A stretch of 64,000 bases of DNA from Agrobacterium salinitolerans (GCF_002008225.1 NZ_MRDH01000037.1:248001-312000), one strand, 5' to 3'; shown: positions 1 through 9,965, numbered from the stretch's first letter. The notes: generated from the letters alone by a model not told the origin. A program made the numbers and translations.

Positions 1-1373
1 ATAAACGTGGACCCCAGCAGGAGGCCGGACATGAAATCGCCCAGACCCAAACCGGCGACTTCAGGGCGCATCCATTGAATCAGCACAAAGCACAGGCCGC
101 TGGAGGCAAAACTCGGCAGCAGCACAAGTGCTATGCGCCGGAGTGGGACGTTGAGCTCGCGGGAAACAAAAAAGAAGGTGAAGGGCGTGGACGCGAGTTG
201 TCCGAAAACATAGACCATCACGAGTTCGCCGATATTGTGTGTCGGTATCAGGAGAATCATGAGAATTGTTGCAATCGATTTGACGGTGCCGGCAATCAGC
301 ACCTTGTTCGGGCTGCCGCGCGCGGAGAGAAACGGACCATTTTGAAACTGCACGCATTGCAGGGCGCCAAGAAGAAGCAGGGGCCGCGCGATCTCATCTG
401 CCCCTTGCCATTGTACCCCGAACAGAACGCGGCAAATCTCCGGCGCCACCGCGGCTAAAAGCACGAAGGCCGGTGTCGAGACAATTGCAGATATCGCAAT
501 CAGTTGCTTGTAGAGTTCCGCCATGCGCTCGCGCTCATGCGAGACGCGGGACAGGACCGTCAACGAAACGTCATAAAGCGCCGATTGAAGCAGCTGCATC
601 ATGAGCTGGTAGAGGCGGCTACCAACAGTGTAAAGCCCGAACACGGCGACGCCATAACGTCCCAGAATGATAAAATCGATCAGGCGCGTTGAAGCGAATT
701 CCACAATACGCAGGCTCAGCGCCGAGGAACCGAAACGAATCAACTGGATAAAAGTGTCGAGTTTAAGGGTCGTTCCCGGAAGCCAGTGCGGCTTTCGCCA
801 TAGCCAGACGAGATTGACGACGGTCGCGACATAGCCCTGAACCACCAGGCTCCAGACGCCCATGCCCGTGATCGCGAAAACAATCGCCACCCCACCGCCG
901 ACGATGTTCGAGATGAAGGTTCTGATTGCCAGCGGTTTGAAAGCCAAAGCACGGCGATAATTCACCTCCTGAAACATCGAAGCCGTGTTCAGCGGCAGCA
1001 ATATGCAGATCGCCACGATGACCGGCGCCAGCCCTTCGACCTCGAACCAGCGTTCCAGTTCCGGTGAAAACACGCAGACGGCGATAGCCAGCAGCGTTGC
1101 GACCGTGACCGAGGCATAAAAGGGCAGATTGACGTCGCCGGGTTCCAGGTTGCGTTTCTGCACGATCGCGTCCGCGAATCCGAACTCCGACACCATCTGG
1201 ATCAACATCAGCACCAGCCCGGCGGTGGCGACCATGCCATAATCGGTAGGGCTGAGAAAACGGGCCAGAACGATGAAGAGAATGGAGGTGAAAAGCTTAC
1301 CGCCCCAGTTCTGGACGATGGACCAGAAGACACCCGTAACGGCGGCGTTGCCTATCGACGTAGCTTCGGACAT
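1..1373 (-). CDS. Polysaccharide flippase, Wzx/MOP superfamily (partial, C-terminus off the left edge)
   Basis: The minus strand reads open from an ATG at 1373 to the left edge (457 codons) and begins MSEATSIGNAAVTG. It is a chain of hydrophobic segments typical of MviN/Wzx-like transporters, including an N-terminal stretch with FIVLARFLSP and DYGMVATAGL, close to the family pattern in which a helix pair precedes YG. Such proteins move undecaprenyl-linked oligosaccharide units across the inner membrane. The neighbouring glycosyltransferase is on the same strand, 162 bp upstream, so they are probably co-transcribed. The C-terminal end is not in the window, so total length is unknown. Confidence 0.88.
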   Translation of the reverse strand, partial: MSEATSIGNAAVTGVFWSIVQNWGGKLFTSILFIVLARFLSPTDYGMVATAGLVLMLIQMVSEFGFADAIVQKRNLEPGDVNLPFYASVTVATLLAIAVCVFSPELERWFEVEGLAPVIVAICILLPLNTASMFQEVNYRRALAFKPLAIRTFISNIVGGGVAIVFAITGMGVWSLVVQGYVATVVNLVWLWRKPHWLPGTTLKLDTFIQLIRFGSSALSLRIVEFASTRLIDFIILGRYGVAVFGLYTVGSRLYQLMMQLLQSALYDVSLTVLSRVSHERERMAELYKQLIAISAIVSTPAFVLLAAVAPEICRVLFGVQWQGADEIARPLLLLGALQCVQFQNGPFLSARGSPNKVLIAGTVKSIATILMILLIPTHNIGELVMVYVFGQLASTPFTFFFVSRELNVPLRRIALVLLPSFASSGLCFVLIQWMRPEVAGLGLGDFMSGLLLGSTF

Positions 1374-1534
1374 CAATCCACCATCCGTAAACCCGGCCGA
1401 GTCGACGCACCATGCGCAACCGCCGCAAAACAGTCGACGCCCAGGCCGTGAAAGCGGAGGCTGCCCTTATTGCTTCCCGCCATATGCCCTCTCCTTCAAA
1501 GAAAACCGCGGCAACGGACCGGGTCCGTTGCCGG

Positions 1535-2770
1535 TTAAGATGCACGCAGGGTTCGGCTTTGCCTGCTGCTCGTCAGGACGTCCTCATAGAGTTTCACATA
1601 ATTTTCGCCGACCCGACGCGAGGTGGATTCCTCGACGATGTTTCCGAAATCCGCCTCCGTCGGCAATTCTTCGCGCGAGAGCGTCAGCACGCGGCGGATA
1701 CGGGCGGCAAGGTCGGTGGCGTTGCCCGGTTCGAACAGCCAGTCATGGTTGGTCTCGCCGATCAGCTCCGGAATGCCGCCGGAGGCTGCGCCGATGACCG
1801 GCACGCCCATGGCATAAGCCTCGTAGATCGTGCGTGGCGAAGGCTCGGCCCAGAAGGAAGGGACGATGAGCACATCGATCTCTTCGAGAAACTCCTTCGG
1901 TTTCGCCCAGCCGACGAATTCGATCGGCAGATCGCCGGCCTGAGCCGTGAAACGCTCGATCGAATCGTCCATCGCATGGCCGGCGACCAGACAGCGCCAG
2001 TTCCCGTGACCGATTTCCCTGAAGGCATCGACCATGTTGCCGACGCCTTTTTCCGTATTGATACGGCCGATATAACCGAAAGTCAGCGGCCGGCCAGTGC
2101 GGTCGATCTGCCGGCGGGCGACCGGATCGCCCTCCGGAACCGTGCAGGAATAAAAGATAACGCGGCGCAGGTTTTCCGGGATGTGACGGAAAAGCCCGTG
2201 ATTGACATGCGTCTTGAGGATTTCAGTGCCGACGCTTGCGACAGCGCTGATATAACGCTGGGTGAATTTCTTGGTGAAATTCACCGCCTGACAGCCGAGA
2301 TGGATGTGCTCGCAGGGCTTACCGCCCTTGAACATGGCGGCATTGCCGCACAGGAGATCATATTCGCAGATCGTGTGAACGATCGGAATGCCGCGCTTAT
2401 GCGCCGCCCGCCACACCAGCGTCGTCACATCCAGCAGCGAATGGGTGTTGAGAACGTCAGGCTTGAAATCGTCGAGGACGGCCTCGAACTGTTTTTCGAC
2501 GTCGAAATTCCACTGCTGCTTGAGCTTCTGCATGCGCCGCTGCTGCGGCGAATATTGCGGCCAGTCCTCAAGCCAGAAATCGTTATTATGGAACATGCGG
2601 TAGACGGAGACGCCGTTGCGCATGGTTTTCGGTTCGGCCTGCCGCTCGATACAAGCGGCGCCGACCGTATGTCCCATGGAGACGAGTTCCTCGGCGAGAT
2701 GTTCGACCGAACGCTCGCATCCACCAACGATATGCGGCGGATAAAGGCTGCTAAGATGGAGAATTCTCAT
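1535..2770 (-). CDS. Glycosyltransferase family 4
   Basis: A 411-residue protein starting MRILHLSSLYPPHIVGGCERSVEHLAEEL, the usual GT4 N-terminus with the glycine-rich loop of the acceptor domain. The C-terminal Rossmann domain has the family EX7E motif in AEPSPRTIYEAYAMGVPVIG. It is expected to add one sugar from a nucleotide-sugar donor to the growing lipid-linked repeat on the cytoplasmic face. It lies upstream of the flippase on the same strand. A second GT4 gene at 11673 starts almost identically, so the two may be old paralogues. Sugar specificity cannot be read from the sequence. Confidence 0.9.
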   Translation of the reverse strand: MRILHLSSLYPPHIVGGCERSVEHLAEELVSMGHTVGAACIERQAEPKTMRNGVSVYRMFHNNDFWLEDWPQYSPQQRRMQKLKQQWNFDVEKQFEAVLDDFKPDVLNTHSLLDVTTLVWRAAHKRGIPIVHTICEYDLLCGNAAMFKGGKPCEHIHLGCQAVNFTKKFTQRYISAVASVGTEILKTHVNHGLFRHIPENLRRVIFYSCTVPEGDPVARRQIDRTGRPLTFGYIGRINTEKGVGNMVDAFREIGHGNWRCLVAGHAMDDSIERFTAQAGDLPIEFVGWAKPKEFLEEIDVLIVPSFWAEPSPRTIYEAYAMGVPVIGAASGGIPELIGETNHDWLFEPGNATDLAARIRRVLTLSREELPTEADFGNIVEESTSRRVGENYVKLYEDVLTSSRQSRTLRAS

Positions 2771-3249
2771 GCGGATACGCTCTGTTTTCCTTCATCGAAA
2801 ATCTATGGCGTCCATCCCGGGCTCGTTTGTCTCCCTTCATTCCAGGAGACTAGTGAGACATCTGCAAAAATATAAAGAGCCGGAGCAGAACTAATGTTTG
2901 AAAATATGAATTACCAAAATCTACTTTTCAAAAAGCACGGGAATCGACGCTATTTCAAGTGATTTTTTTTGCGGCGCGGCAAAAGCCATGCGGTGTTGCG
3001 AAAAGAACCGACCTCGTGTTACGGTTTAGCCACTTTAAAGTGCAGGCAATCGGCAATCGGTTGCGTTGCAGGCAATGATTTAACTGAAATTCATAATATC
3101 ATTTTATTTCAAAGAGATGGATTTTGGGCGGCCGCAAATGCCAAGATTTCCGGACCATTTTGATATCGAGACCGGGCAACCGTGACCGCCATTCAAACGG
3201 CGACGCCCATGTGACGGCGTCTGTCTTATCGTTTCTCAAGGAGGCGCAG
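2771..3249. other. Intergenic spacer between divergent genes
   Basis: This 479-bp stretch separates the minus-strand glycosyltransferase from the plus-strand glycosidase-like gene. It is clearly more AT-rich than the flanks between about 2870 and 3110 and should hold both promoters. A reading frame extends upstream of 3250, but it lacks a ribosome-binding site and I regard it as noncoding. I see no strong hairpin or repeat. Confidence 0.6.
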
Positions 3250-4578
3250 ATGAATGGAAGAACGCCAGCCACGATGGGTGGCCTGACGCGGCGCAACCTG
3301 CTTTCAGCAGCACCCCTTGCATTGGTCGCCGCCTCGGGTCTTAGCGCTACTTCGGCAAGGGCGCAGAGACTTGCTTCGGCCGGTACCGAAGCCTTTCTCG
3401 ACAGTGTCGGGGTGTGCGGTCACTTCACCCGCCCCACGGGCGTCTATCCGGAACGGTTCGACCGGATCGTGCCCGAGCTCGAAGCGCTGGGCGTCCGGCA
3501 TCTGCGTGACGACGGGCTCATCGCCGCGAGAGACAGTCGCGACAGCCCCGTCTTTCGGCGGCTGCGACGGATCGTGGCGGCTGGCGTTCGCCTCACCGTC
3601 ATCTGTTACGACAATCTCAACCCTTACGTTTCCACGCCGCTCGACAGACTCACGGATTTTTACGATTGGTGCGATGCGGGTATCGATATTTTCGAAGGCA
3701 GCAATGAACCCAACCTGACGAAGGACCCGCAAAATGCTCCGCGCATTTCGGCGGAGCATCAGGCGGCGCTGCACGACACCATCCGCTCGGTTCCGCGCCT
3801 GAGTGCGGTGCCCGTTGCGGCGCCAAGTTATGTCCTGTCGAACAGAGCGCTGGCGCTGGACCTGAAAAATGCCTGCGATTACGGCAATATCCACCCTTAT
3901 GCCGGGATGGAGCATCCCGAAACCACCGGTCCGGGGGCGCTCTCTAAATCCGTCGCCGCTTCGGCGCATATAGCGGCCGGCAGGCCGGTGCTCGCCACGG
4001 AAATGGGTTACCATACCTCTCTGCAGACCAGGACATTTCATTTCCCCGTCACCGAAGGCATCAAGGCGCGCTATATGCCGCGCATGCTGCTCTGGTGTTT
4101 CATCAGCGGCATCCGCCGGTCCTACATCTATGAAATGGTTTCAAGCTTCGCCGCCGATGAGACAAACCCGGAATCCTCCTTCGGCCTGCTGCGCCATGAT
4201 CTAAGCCGCACCCCCGCTTACGGGGCCGTTCGCAGCCTTCTTTCCCTTTGCAGGGCGGAACGGCAGACCGGACCGGCGGAACGACAGCTCGATTTCCTTA
4301 CCGCCGATTCCCAAAGGTTGACCCTGCACCTTACAAGACCGGACGGTGCTCTGCTCGTGCCTGTCTGGCTTGGAATTTCCGGCTGGCAGTGGCCAGCCCG
4401 CATCGAAAACCCGCCCGCCGAACGGGTTGCCACATTTTCGGTGGCCGGCCAGCATAGTCACGTTATCGCACACCGTTTCCGCGATGACGGCTCCGTGAGC
4501 CAGCAGACAATGACGCAGGAAAGCGGGCAATACCGGCTTTCCGTCAGCGACCAGCTTACGGTTCTGGAAGTCTTCTGA
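3250..4578 (+). CDS. Tat-exported glycoside hydrolase-like TIM-barrel protein
   Basis: A 442-residue protein. The ATG at 3250 is chosen because AAGGAGG lies 6 nt upstream. The N-terminus has a twin-arginine signal (LTRRNLL, R14-R15), then a hydrophobic stretch and an ARA-Q cleavage-like site near residue 38. The mature part resembles clan GH-A glycosidases: GVRHLRDDG near residue 81, an FEGSNEPN motif in which E153 would be the acid/base, and VLATEMGYHT in which E251 would be the nucleophile. The spacing suits a beta/alpha-barrel. It probably acts in the periplasm on the polymer made by the surrounding locus. The exact GH family is not recognised. Confidence 0.75.
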   Translation: MNGRTPATMGGLTRRNLLSAAPLALVAASGLSATSARAQRLASAGTEAFLDSVGVCGHFTRPTGVYPERFDRIVPELEALGVRHLRDDGLIAARDSRDSPVFRRLRRIVAAGVRLTVICYDNLNPYVSTPLDRLTDFYDWCDAGIDIFEGSNEPNLTKDPQNAPRISAEHQAALHDTIRSVPRLSAVPVAAPSYVLSNRALALDLKNACDYGNIHPYAGMEHPETTGPGALSKSVAASAHIAAGRPVLATEMGYHTSLQTRTFHFPVTEGIKARYMPRMLLWCFISGIRRSYIYEMVSSFAADETNPESSFGLLRHDLSRTPAYGAVRSLLSLCRAERQTGPAERQLDFLTADSQRLTLHLTRPDGALLVPVWLGISGWQWPARIENPPAERVATFSVAGQHSHVIAHRFRDDGSVSQQTMTQESGQYRLSVSDQLTVLEVF

Positions 4579-4722
4579 CTGATGCGGAGGAAATGCCGCA
4601 TCGCAAAATTGTGTGTATCGCGTCGCGCCATTGCATGATAGCCTGCTTGAATACTGGACTTCCGCCCCGCAGAAGCGGGTGCGATATAATACTAAATATA
4701 TCTTTATTTTTATAGATTGACG

Positions 4723-5835
4723 ATGATGAAAAATTTTAAGAAAGCGCCCGCTGCCGGCGCGCAGCGTCTCGATGTCCTTCAGCTAATGCGCGCCGTTGCG
4801 GCAACCATGGTCGTTGCGCTGCACGCGGACGTGAACTGGCCATTCACACTTTTTCCATTGCATCTGCTGAGGCTGGGAGGCGGTGTCGACCTGTTTTTTG
4901 TCATTTCCGGCTTCGTCATCGTTTATGCATCCCGGCCCTATTTTGCCGCGACGGGCGGTCGTTCCGCATTTCTGCTGCGCCGGTTCCTCCGCATCGTCCC
5001 GCTTTACTGGTTTGTGCTGACCCTGCGGCTCGCCATGGCCGCCAGCGTGACCATTATCAGCGCAAAGGCCTTTCCGCCACTACAGTCGATCCTCACCTCC
5101 TACCTGTTTATTCCCTATGACAGCATGGGTTATGGCGACGCCTATCCGTTTCCGCTGATCGATCTCGGCTGGACGCTGAATTACGAGATGTTCTTTTACA
5201 TCGTTTTCGCAGCGTTCATCTTCCTGCCGCTGGAGCGCGCGGTTTTCACGACAGCCGGCGTGTTGTTTGCCGCCGTCATGATCGGCTCCGCATTCGATCT
5301 CGGCCTGCCGTTCAGCTTCTGGTTCCAGCCGATCATTCTCGAATTTGTCGCCGGCATGTTCATCGCGGTCCTCTTCCTGCGAGGCGTTCGCCTGCCGCCC
5401 CTGCTCGGACTTGCAACGGCCCTGTGCGGCATGGCAATCTGGATGCTCACCGATCTGAACAGGATAGGGTTCAAGTGCGATCCGGGCTGTTATTCGTTTT
5501 CGCGGCTGCTGGTTTTCGGCGGCGGCGCGATTTTGCTGATGTCGGCGGCGACCTTGACCAGAAACATCTCCCTGCCCCGTTTCGCCCAGCCGCTGGCGAA
5601 ACTCGGCGATTCATCCTATGCGCTTTACCTGCTACACCCCTTTATCTTCCGGGGTTTCAAGATCGCGCTCGGCGGCGTGACGTTCCCGCCCGAATGGGGC
5701 AACCTCGTTTATCTCGTCATTGTCGTCAGCACCGTCGCCATAGCCCATGTCTTTCACGTCCTTGTCGAGACGCCGGCCAATATCTGGCTGCGTGACCGGC
5801 TGATAACGTCACCACGGAAAGTCGCCGTGTCATGA
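4723..5835 (+). CDS. Acyltransferase family 3 membrane protein
   Basis: About 370 residues with roughly ten hydrophobic segments. The N-terminal pattern QLMRAVAATMVVALHAD followed by GGGVDLFFVISGF is the hallmark of acyltransferase 3 proteins (the OafA/ExoZ/NodX type). The conserved histidine in ALHAD is the likely catalytic residue. Family members transfer acetyl or other acyl groups to exopolysaccharide or lipopolysaccharide sugars in the inner membrane. ATG codons at 4723 and 4726 are both possible; an in-frame TTG at 4717 is less likely and no good ribosome-binding site is visible. It stands alone with about 140 bp upstream. Confidence 0.88.
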   Translation: MMKNFKKAPAAGAQRLDVLQLMRAVAATMVVALHADVNWPFTLFPLHLLRLGGGVDLFFVISGFVIVYASRPYFAATGGRSAFLLRRFLRIVPLYWFVLTLRLAMAASVTIISAKAFPPLQSILTSYLFIPYDSMGYGDAYPFPLIDLGWTLNYEMFFYIVFAAFIFLPLERAVFTTAGVLFAAVMIGSAFDLGLPFSFWFQPIILEFVAGMFIAVLFLRGVRLPPLLGLATALCGMAIWMLTDLNRIGFKCDPGCYSFSRLLVFGGGAILLMSAATLTRNISLPRFAQPLAKLGDSSYALYLLHPFIFRGFKIALGGVTFPPEWGNLVYLVIVVSTVAIAHVFHVLVETPANIWLRDRLITSPRKVAVS

Positions 5836-6015
5836 ACAAACCGAAACAAGGCAAGGGCAACTGTTAACAATAGCTGAGGGTTTCCGCAGCAAGTTTATTT
5901 AGTGCTTGATCCTTTGCTTGGGCTGTGCGATTTAGAAGGAAATTTTAGATGTTGGGTAAACTTGCCTGGCATTGGATGTATTTAAAGTCGTATTTTAAAA
6001 GATTTGGAGAGTTGG

Positions 6016-6909
6016 ATGCCCCGCATTCGTAACGGCTCGATGCTCGTTGGTGCGATGTTCATCGCCAACATGGGTCTGTTTTCCGTTGTCGCCAACGCAC
6101 AGAACGTGGAAACTGCACCGCAGCAGACGCCCTCCGTTGAGAGCGGGGCAACAGGCGGGCCCGTCAAGGCCGCCGATGAAACCACCGCCGCATTTCTGAA
6201 CCGCGTCAACACCAGCAATCCGGACACGGTTTCGATTGCTACGGCGGAACTGTTCAAGCAGTCTCCGACGCAGGGGATGATCAGTGATCTGATCACCATC
6301 GCCTCCAGCACGGATGCGGCAACGGCCGATGTAACCGGAAAAGTGACGAGCGGATTTCCGATCATCGCCGTGTCCACCAGCGCAGCGCAGTTCTCCGAAC
6401 AGCTTTCCGGCCTCATCCTGAGTGACTCCGGCCAGCTGCCCACCATCGTCGCACTGGCCCAAAAGGTCGGTAACAAGGACTTCTCCGAAGTCGTCGGCGA
6501 AGGCTTGGCGCTTGCCCATGCTACCGCAATGAGGAACGGCAATACGATACTGGCAGCCGCCATTCAGTTGCAGACAAAGGGCGCAAACGTGCCCGCCGAT
6601 CTTCTGATCGCCTTTAGCGAGAATATCCAAGGAACGGCTGCCGGTCCGGCCGCCCCTGCGGCTGCCGCGGCGACGGCATCGCCGATCGGCGGAGCCGGTT
6701 CCTCGCCGGCAAGCGCCAACAGCATCGGCGGTTCGGGAACGGCGGGCGCCGCAGATGGCACCGCACAGGCGGGCGGCGGAAGCGCACCTGTCGGCGGCGG
6801 CGGTAGTGGCGGAACGACAGGCAGCACCGGCACGTCCTTTTTCACCACGATCAACAATTTCTTCTCGACCGGCAGCACCACCACGCCTGTCAGCACAAGT
6901 CCCGTTTGA
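6016..6909 (+). CDS. Secreted low-complexity protein of unknown function
   Basis: A 297-residue protein. The ATG at 6016 is preceded by TTTGGAGAG; an in-frame TTG at 6004 is the alternative. It begins with a signal peptide (positive MPRIRNG, hydrophobic core, VANAQ cleavage-like site near residue 29). The middle is predicted helical. From about residue 210 it turns into an Ala/Gly/Ser/Thr-rich tail with GGSG-like runs, ending in a Thr/Ser/Pro-rich tip. I recognise no domain. It sits 130 bp upstream of the ExoP-like gene, so a role in export or at the cell surface is plausible but is inference only. Confidence 0.7.
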   Translation: MPRIRNGSMLVGAMFIANMGLFSVVANAQNVETAPQQTPSVESGATGGPVKAADETTAAFLNRVNTSNPDTVSIATAELFKQSPTQGMISDLITIASSTDAATADVTGKVTSGFPIIAVSTSAAQFSEQLSGLILSDSGQLPTIVALAQKVGNKDFSEVVGEGLALAHATAMRNGNTILAAAIQLQTKGANVPADLLIAFSENIQGTAAGPAAPAAAAATASPIGGAGSSPASANSIGGSGTAGAADGTAQAGGGSAPVGGGGSGGTTGSTGTSFFTTINNFFSTGSTTTPVSTSPV

Positions 6910-7039
6910 GTTTGGCTTTGTCGCCTTTCCCGCGGGGAAGGCTGCCGCCAGTTCTGTGATGCAACCGTGACTTGGCGGGCGCTGCGCCCGCCGAAAAGAG
7001 CGAGGCTGACAGTTGTTGCAAAGGCACGATCCCCTGACG

Positions 7040-9301
7040 ATGGCTGACTACGATAAAGGCGGGCTGACGTCCGAGTTTATCGATATCGACGCCGTTCTTG
7101 CAATGATCCGCCGACAATGGCGCATCGTGCTTGCCGCGGTCGCAGTCGCCGGGGCAATCGGCCTCGCTTTTGCGGCAACGGCCGTTCCGATCTATTCGGC
7201 GACGGCGACGCTGCTGATCGACCGCAATAACAGCCAGATTGTCGAACAGCTTTCGACGATTGGCGGCGTCATAGAGGATGAAGCTTCCATTCTCAGCCAG
7301 GTCGAGGTTCTGCAATCGGAAACCATCGGGCTTGCCGTCGTCGATAGTCTCAACCTCACCGAAAACCAGGAATTCAGGGCAACACGCGCATCACTTCTAG
7401 GCTCGATATTCGGCACCATCCGCTCACTCGTCAATGTTTCCCAATGGTTCTCGCCAGCGAAGAAAAAAGAGGCGGTGGTTGACGATGGAACCCTGAAGAG
7501 AGCGCTGTCGGACCAGCTGCTCAACGGCCTCAGTGTCAAGCGCATCGGCCGGACCTACGCGCTGGAACTCACCTATAATTCGACATCGCCGGTTCTCGCC
7601 GCGCAGATCGTCAATGCCGTGGCCTCGGCCTATCTGCTGGACAAGCTGAATTCCAAATACGAGGCGACGAGGCGCGCCAGCGACTGGTTGTCCGACCGTA
7701 TTTCGGAGCTGCGCCAGCGGGCGCTCGAAACCGATCTGGCCGTGCAGAAGTTTCGCGCCGAACATAATCTGATCTCGACCGGCGTTAACGGCCTGCTCTC
7801 CGATCAGCAGCTGGCGGAATCCAACAGCGCGCTGATCCTGGCGCAGTCGGAAACGGCCAGGGCGCGGGCGCGGGTGCAACGCATCGAACATATTCTCGCC
7901 ACCGACGATGTCGATGCGGTCGTTACCGATATTCTCGACAGCTCGGTCGCCAACGATCTGCGCAAAAAATATCTCGAAGCCTCCAAGACTGAGGCGGAAA
8001 TTACCAGCAGGCTCGGCAGCAACCACATTCAGGCGGTACGTCTGCGCAATGAAATGCAGGAATACCGCCGGCTGATGTTCCAGGAAATCAGCCGCATCGC
8101 GCAAAGTTACAAAAGCGATCTGGAAGTCTCGGAAGCGAGGGAAAAGTCGCTCGCCGAAAGTGTCGCCAAGGCGACCGACATCAGCAACTCCGCCAGCGAG
8201 ACACAGGTTCAGCTGCGCGAATTGCAGCGTGAAGCCGAAACCTACAAGAACATGTACCAGACCTTCCTGCAGCGATATCAGGAAGCGATGCAGCAGCAAT
8301 CCTTCCCCGTGACGGAGGCGCGGGTGATTTCCAAGGCGATGCCGCCCAGAATCCCGAGCAAGCCGAACAAAACCATGATCTTGGCGCTGTTCATGATCAT
8401 GGGCGCCGCAGCAGGCGGCGGCATTGCCGTGTTCCGCGAATTCCGGGATCGTTTTTTCCGCACCGGGGAACAGGTCCGTGATGTTCTTGGGCTGGAATTC
8501 CTCGGCAATACCCCGCTCATCCAGAACAACAAGGCCATAATAGAAGATCAGGAAGGCGGCCATCCGGCCCTGACGCGCCCCACCAGCGTTGCGCGCTATG
8601 CGGTCGACCATCCGCTCTCCTCTTTCGCCGAAACCCTGCGCAGCACCAGGCTTGCCATCGATCTCGGCGTTCCCGCCAAAAGCGGGGCCCGGATTGTCGG
8701 CGTCGTCTCGGCCTTACCGAGCGAAGGGAAATCCACGATCTCCATCAACCTTGCGCAGCTGCTCGCCGGGCAGGGTGCGCGGGTCCTCTTGCTGGACGCC
8801 GACATTCGCAATCCCGGCGCAACGCGCGCCATGGCGCGTCACGCGAGTGAGGGCCTGCTCGAAGTCCTGCTGGAAGGCCGCAGCGTGCAGGACGTGCTGC
8901 TTCATGACGAAAAGACGCGTCTCGCTTTCCTGCCCACGGTGGTCAAACAGCGTGTCCCTCATTCTTCCGAACTGCTGACCTCGGCGCAAATGCACAAGCT
9001 GCTGGCCGAAGCGAGCACGGCTTTCGACTATATCATCGTCGACCTGCCGCCGCTCGGGCCGGTGGTCGACGCCCGCGCCATGGCGGGCCGGATCGACGGT
9101 TTCATCTTCGTCACGGAATGGGGCAGAACCGCCCGCCGGGCGGTGCGGAACACGGTGGAGAATGAGGTTCATATCCGCAAGAAGTGCCTCGGGGTCATCC
9201 TCAACAAGGTGGACACCGAAAAGCTGAAGCTTTACCGCGCCTATGGTTCAAGCGAATATTATCATTCGCGCTATACACGATATTACCATGATCAGGCGTA
9301 A
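7040..9301 (+). CDS. exoP: Polysaccharide co-polymerase with BY-kinase domain (Wzc/ExoP-like)
   Basis: About 753 residues from the ATG at 7040; an in-frame TTG at 7013 is possible. An N-terminal Wzz domain with one membrane segment (VLAAVAVAGAIGLAFAA) is followed by a long coiled-coil periplasmic region, a GNVR-like stretch with RIPSKPNK and a second membrane segment. The cytoplasmic kinase has Walker A (SALPSEGKST, about 8708-8737) and Walker A' (LLLDADIRNP). It ends in a cluster of seven tyrosines, the usual autophosphorylation tail. It would control chain length and polymerisation together with the Wzy protein downstream. Kinase and chain-length domains are fused, as in proteobacterial Wzc. 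Confidence 0.93.
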   Translation: MADYDKGGLTSEFIDIDAVLAMIRRQWRIVLAAVAVAGAIGLAFAATAVPIYSATATLLIDRNNSQIVEQLSTIGGVIEDEASILSQVEVLQSETIGLAVVDSLNLTENQEFRATRASLLGSIFGTIRSLVNVSQWFSPAKKKEAVVDDGTLKRALSDQLLNGLSVKRIGRTYALELTYNSTSPVLAAQIVNAVASAYLLDKLNSKYEATRRASDWLSDRISELRQRALETDLAVQKFRAEHNLISTGVNGLLSDQQLAESNSALILAQSETARARARVQRIEHILATDDVDAVVTDILDSSVANDLRKKYLEASKTEAEITSRLGSNHIQAVRLRNEMQEYRRLMFQEISRIAQSYKSDLEVSEAREKSLAESVAKATDISNSASETQVQLRELQREAETYKNMYQTFLQRYQEAMQQQSFPVTEARVISKAMPPRIPSKPNKTMILALFMIMGAAAGGGIAVFREFRDRFFRTGEQVRDVLGLEFLGNTPLIQNNKAIIEDQEGGHPALTRPTSVARYAVDHPLSSFAETLRSTRLAIDLGVPAKSGARIVGVVSALPSEGKSTISINLAQLLAGQGARVLLLDADIRNPGATRAMARHASEGLLEVLLEGRSVQDVLLHDEKTRLAFLPTVVKQRVPHSSELLTSAQMHKLLAEASTAFDYIIVDLPPLGPVVDARAMAGRIDGFIFVTEWGRTARRAVRNTVENEVHIRKKCLGVILNKVDTEKLKLYRAYGSSEYYHSRYTRYYHDQA

Positions 9302-9965
9302 CGGCGTGACGCGCCTGCGGAAAGCCCTCGCGGTCGTACCGGTTCTCGTCATTTCCATCTTTGTCCTGTCCGTCGCCGCCCAGGCCTTTTCGCAAAGCCG
9401 GCGTTTTTCCGATATTGTCGCATTGGCGCGGATCGCCGACGACAATAATGGCCTTGCGCCTGATCTCCTTGCGGAAACAATCCCTGAACTTCAGCCCATC
9501 GTCACCGAAAAAATCTGCCGTTCGGATATCGTCAAAGCCGGTCTAAGGCTCGTTCTGGCCGATCTCGATGCGAATGGCGTCGATCCGGCATCCGATTCCG
9601 GCGCGGCGCGTCTCGGCTTTGCCGAGACCTTTATTCGCCATTCGCTCTTTTGTTTTCCCGCAAATGGCGATGTCTGGCTGCGTCTTGCCATGGTTCGCTC
9701 GCTGCGCAACGCCTCACCCATGGAAGTCACCGTGCTGATGAACTTCTCCCAGCTCTACGGGCCTGCCGATGCCAATCTGATCCGTGGGCGTTTCGTGATG
9801 TGGCGGCAATTTCCGAAGAACACCTTGCCCGAGGCCGAGGCGGCCCGCGAGGCGGATACGGCCGTCGTCTGCGGCAAACAGGGGGAAATCCTGCGATGGA
9901 CCCTGGCGGAGGTTTGTCCAAAGCCAGTACCAGCGGACACAAGACGCCCCGCGCCGCCGTCATGA
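9288..9965 (+). CDS. Membrane-anchored protein of unknown function in the exopolysaccharide operon
   Basis: A 225-residue protein. The ATG at 9288 overlaps the end of the kinase gene by 14 bp, which suggests translational coupling; an in-frame ATG at 9243 would make a deeper overlap. It has an N-terminal signal anchor (KALAVVPVLVISIFVLSVAAQA) followed by a soluble, mostly helical domain with three cysteines outside the signal (in EKICRSD, HSLFCFPANGDVW and VVCGKQGE). I recognise no named domain. Its place between the co-polymerase and the polymerase suggests an accessory periplasmic part of the assembly machine. Confidence 0.75.
   Translation: MIRRNGVTRLRKALAVVPVLVISIFVLSVAAQAFSQSRRFSDIVALARIADDNNGLAPDLLAETIPELQPIVTEKICRSDIVKAGLRLVLADLDANGVDPASDSGAARLGFAETFIRHSLFCFPANGDVWLRLAMVRSLRNASPMEVTVLMNFSQLYGPADANLIRGRFVMWRQFPKNTLPEAEAAREADTAVVCGKQGEILRWTLAEVCPKPVPADTRRPAPPS

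Noticed and set aside
1412-2875. Long open frame on the plus strand opposite the GT4 gene
   Set aside because: It mirrors the codon pattern of the minus-strand gene, has no ribosome-binding site and no recognisable motif; it is an antisense by-product of high GC.
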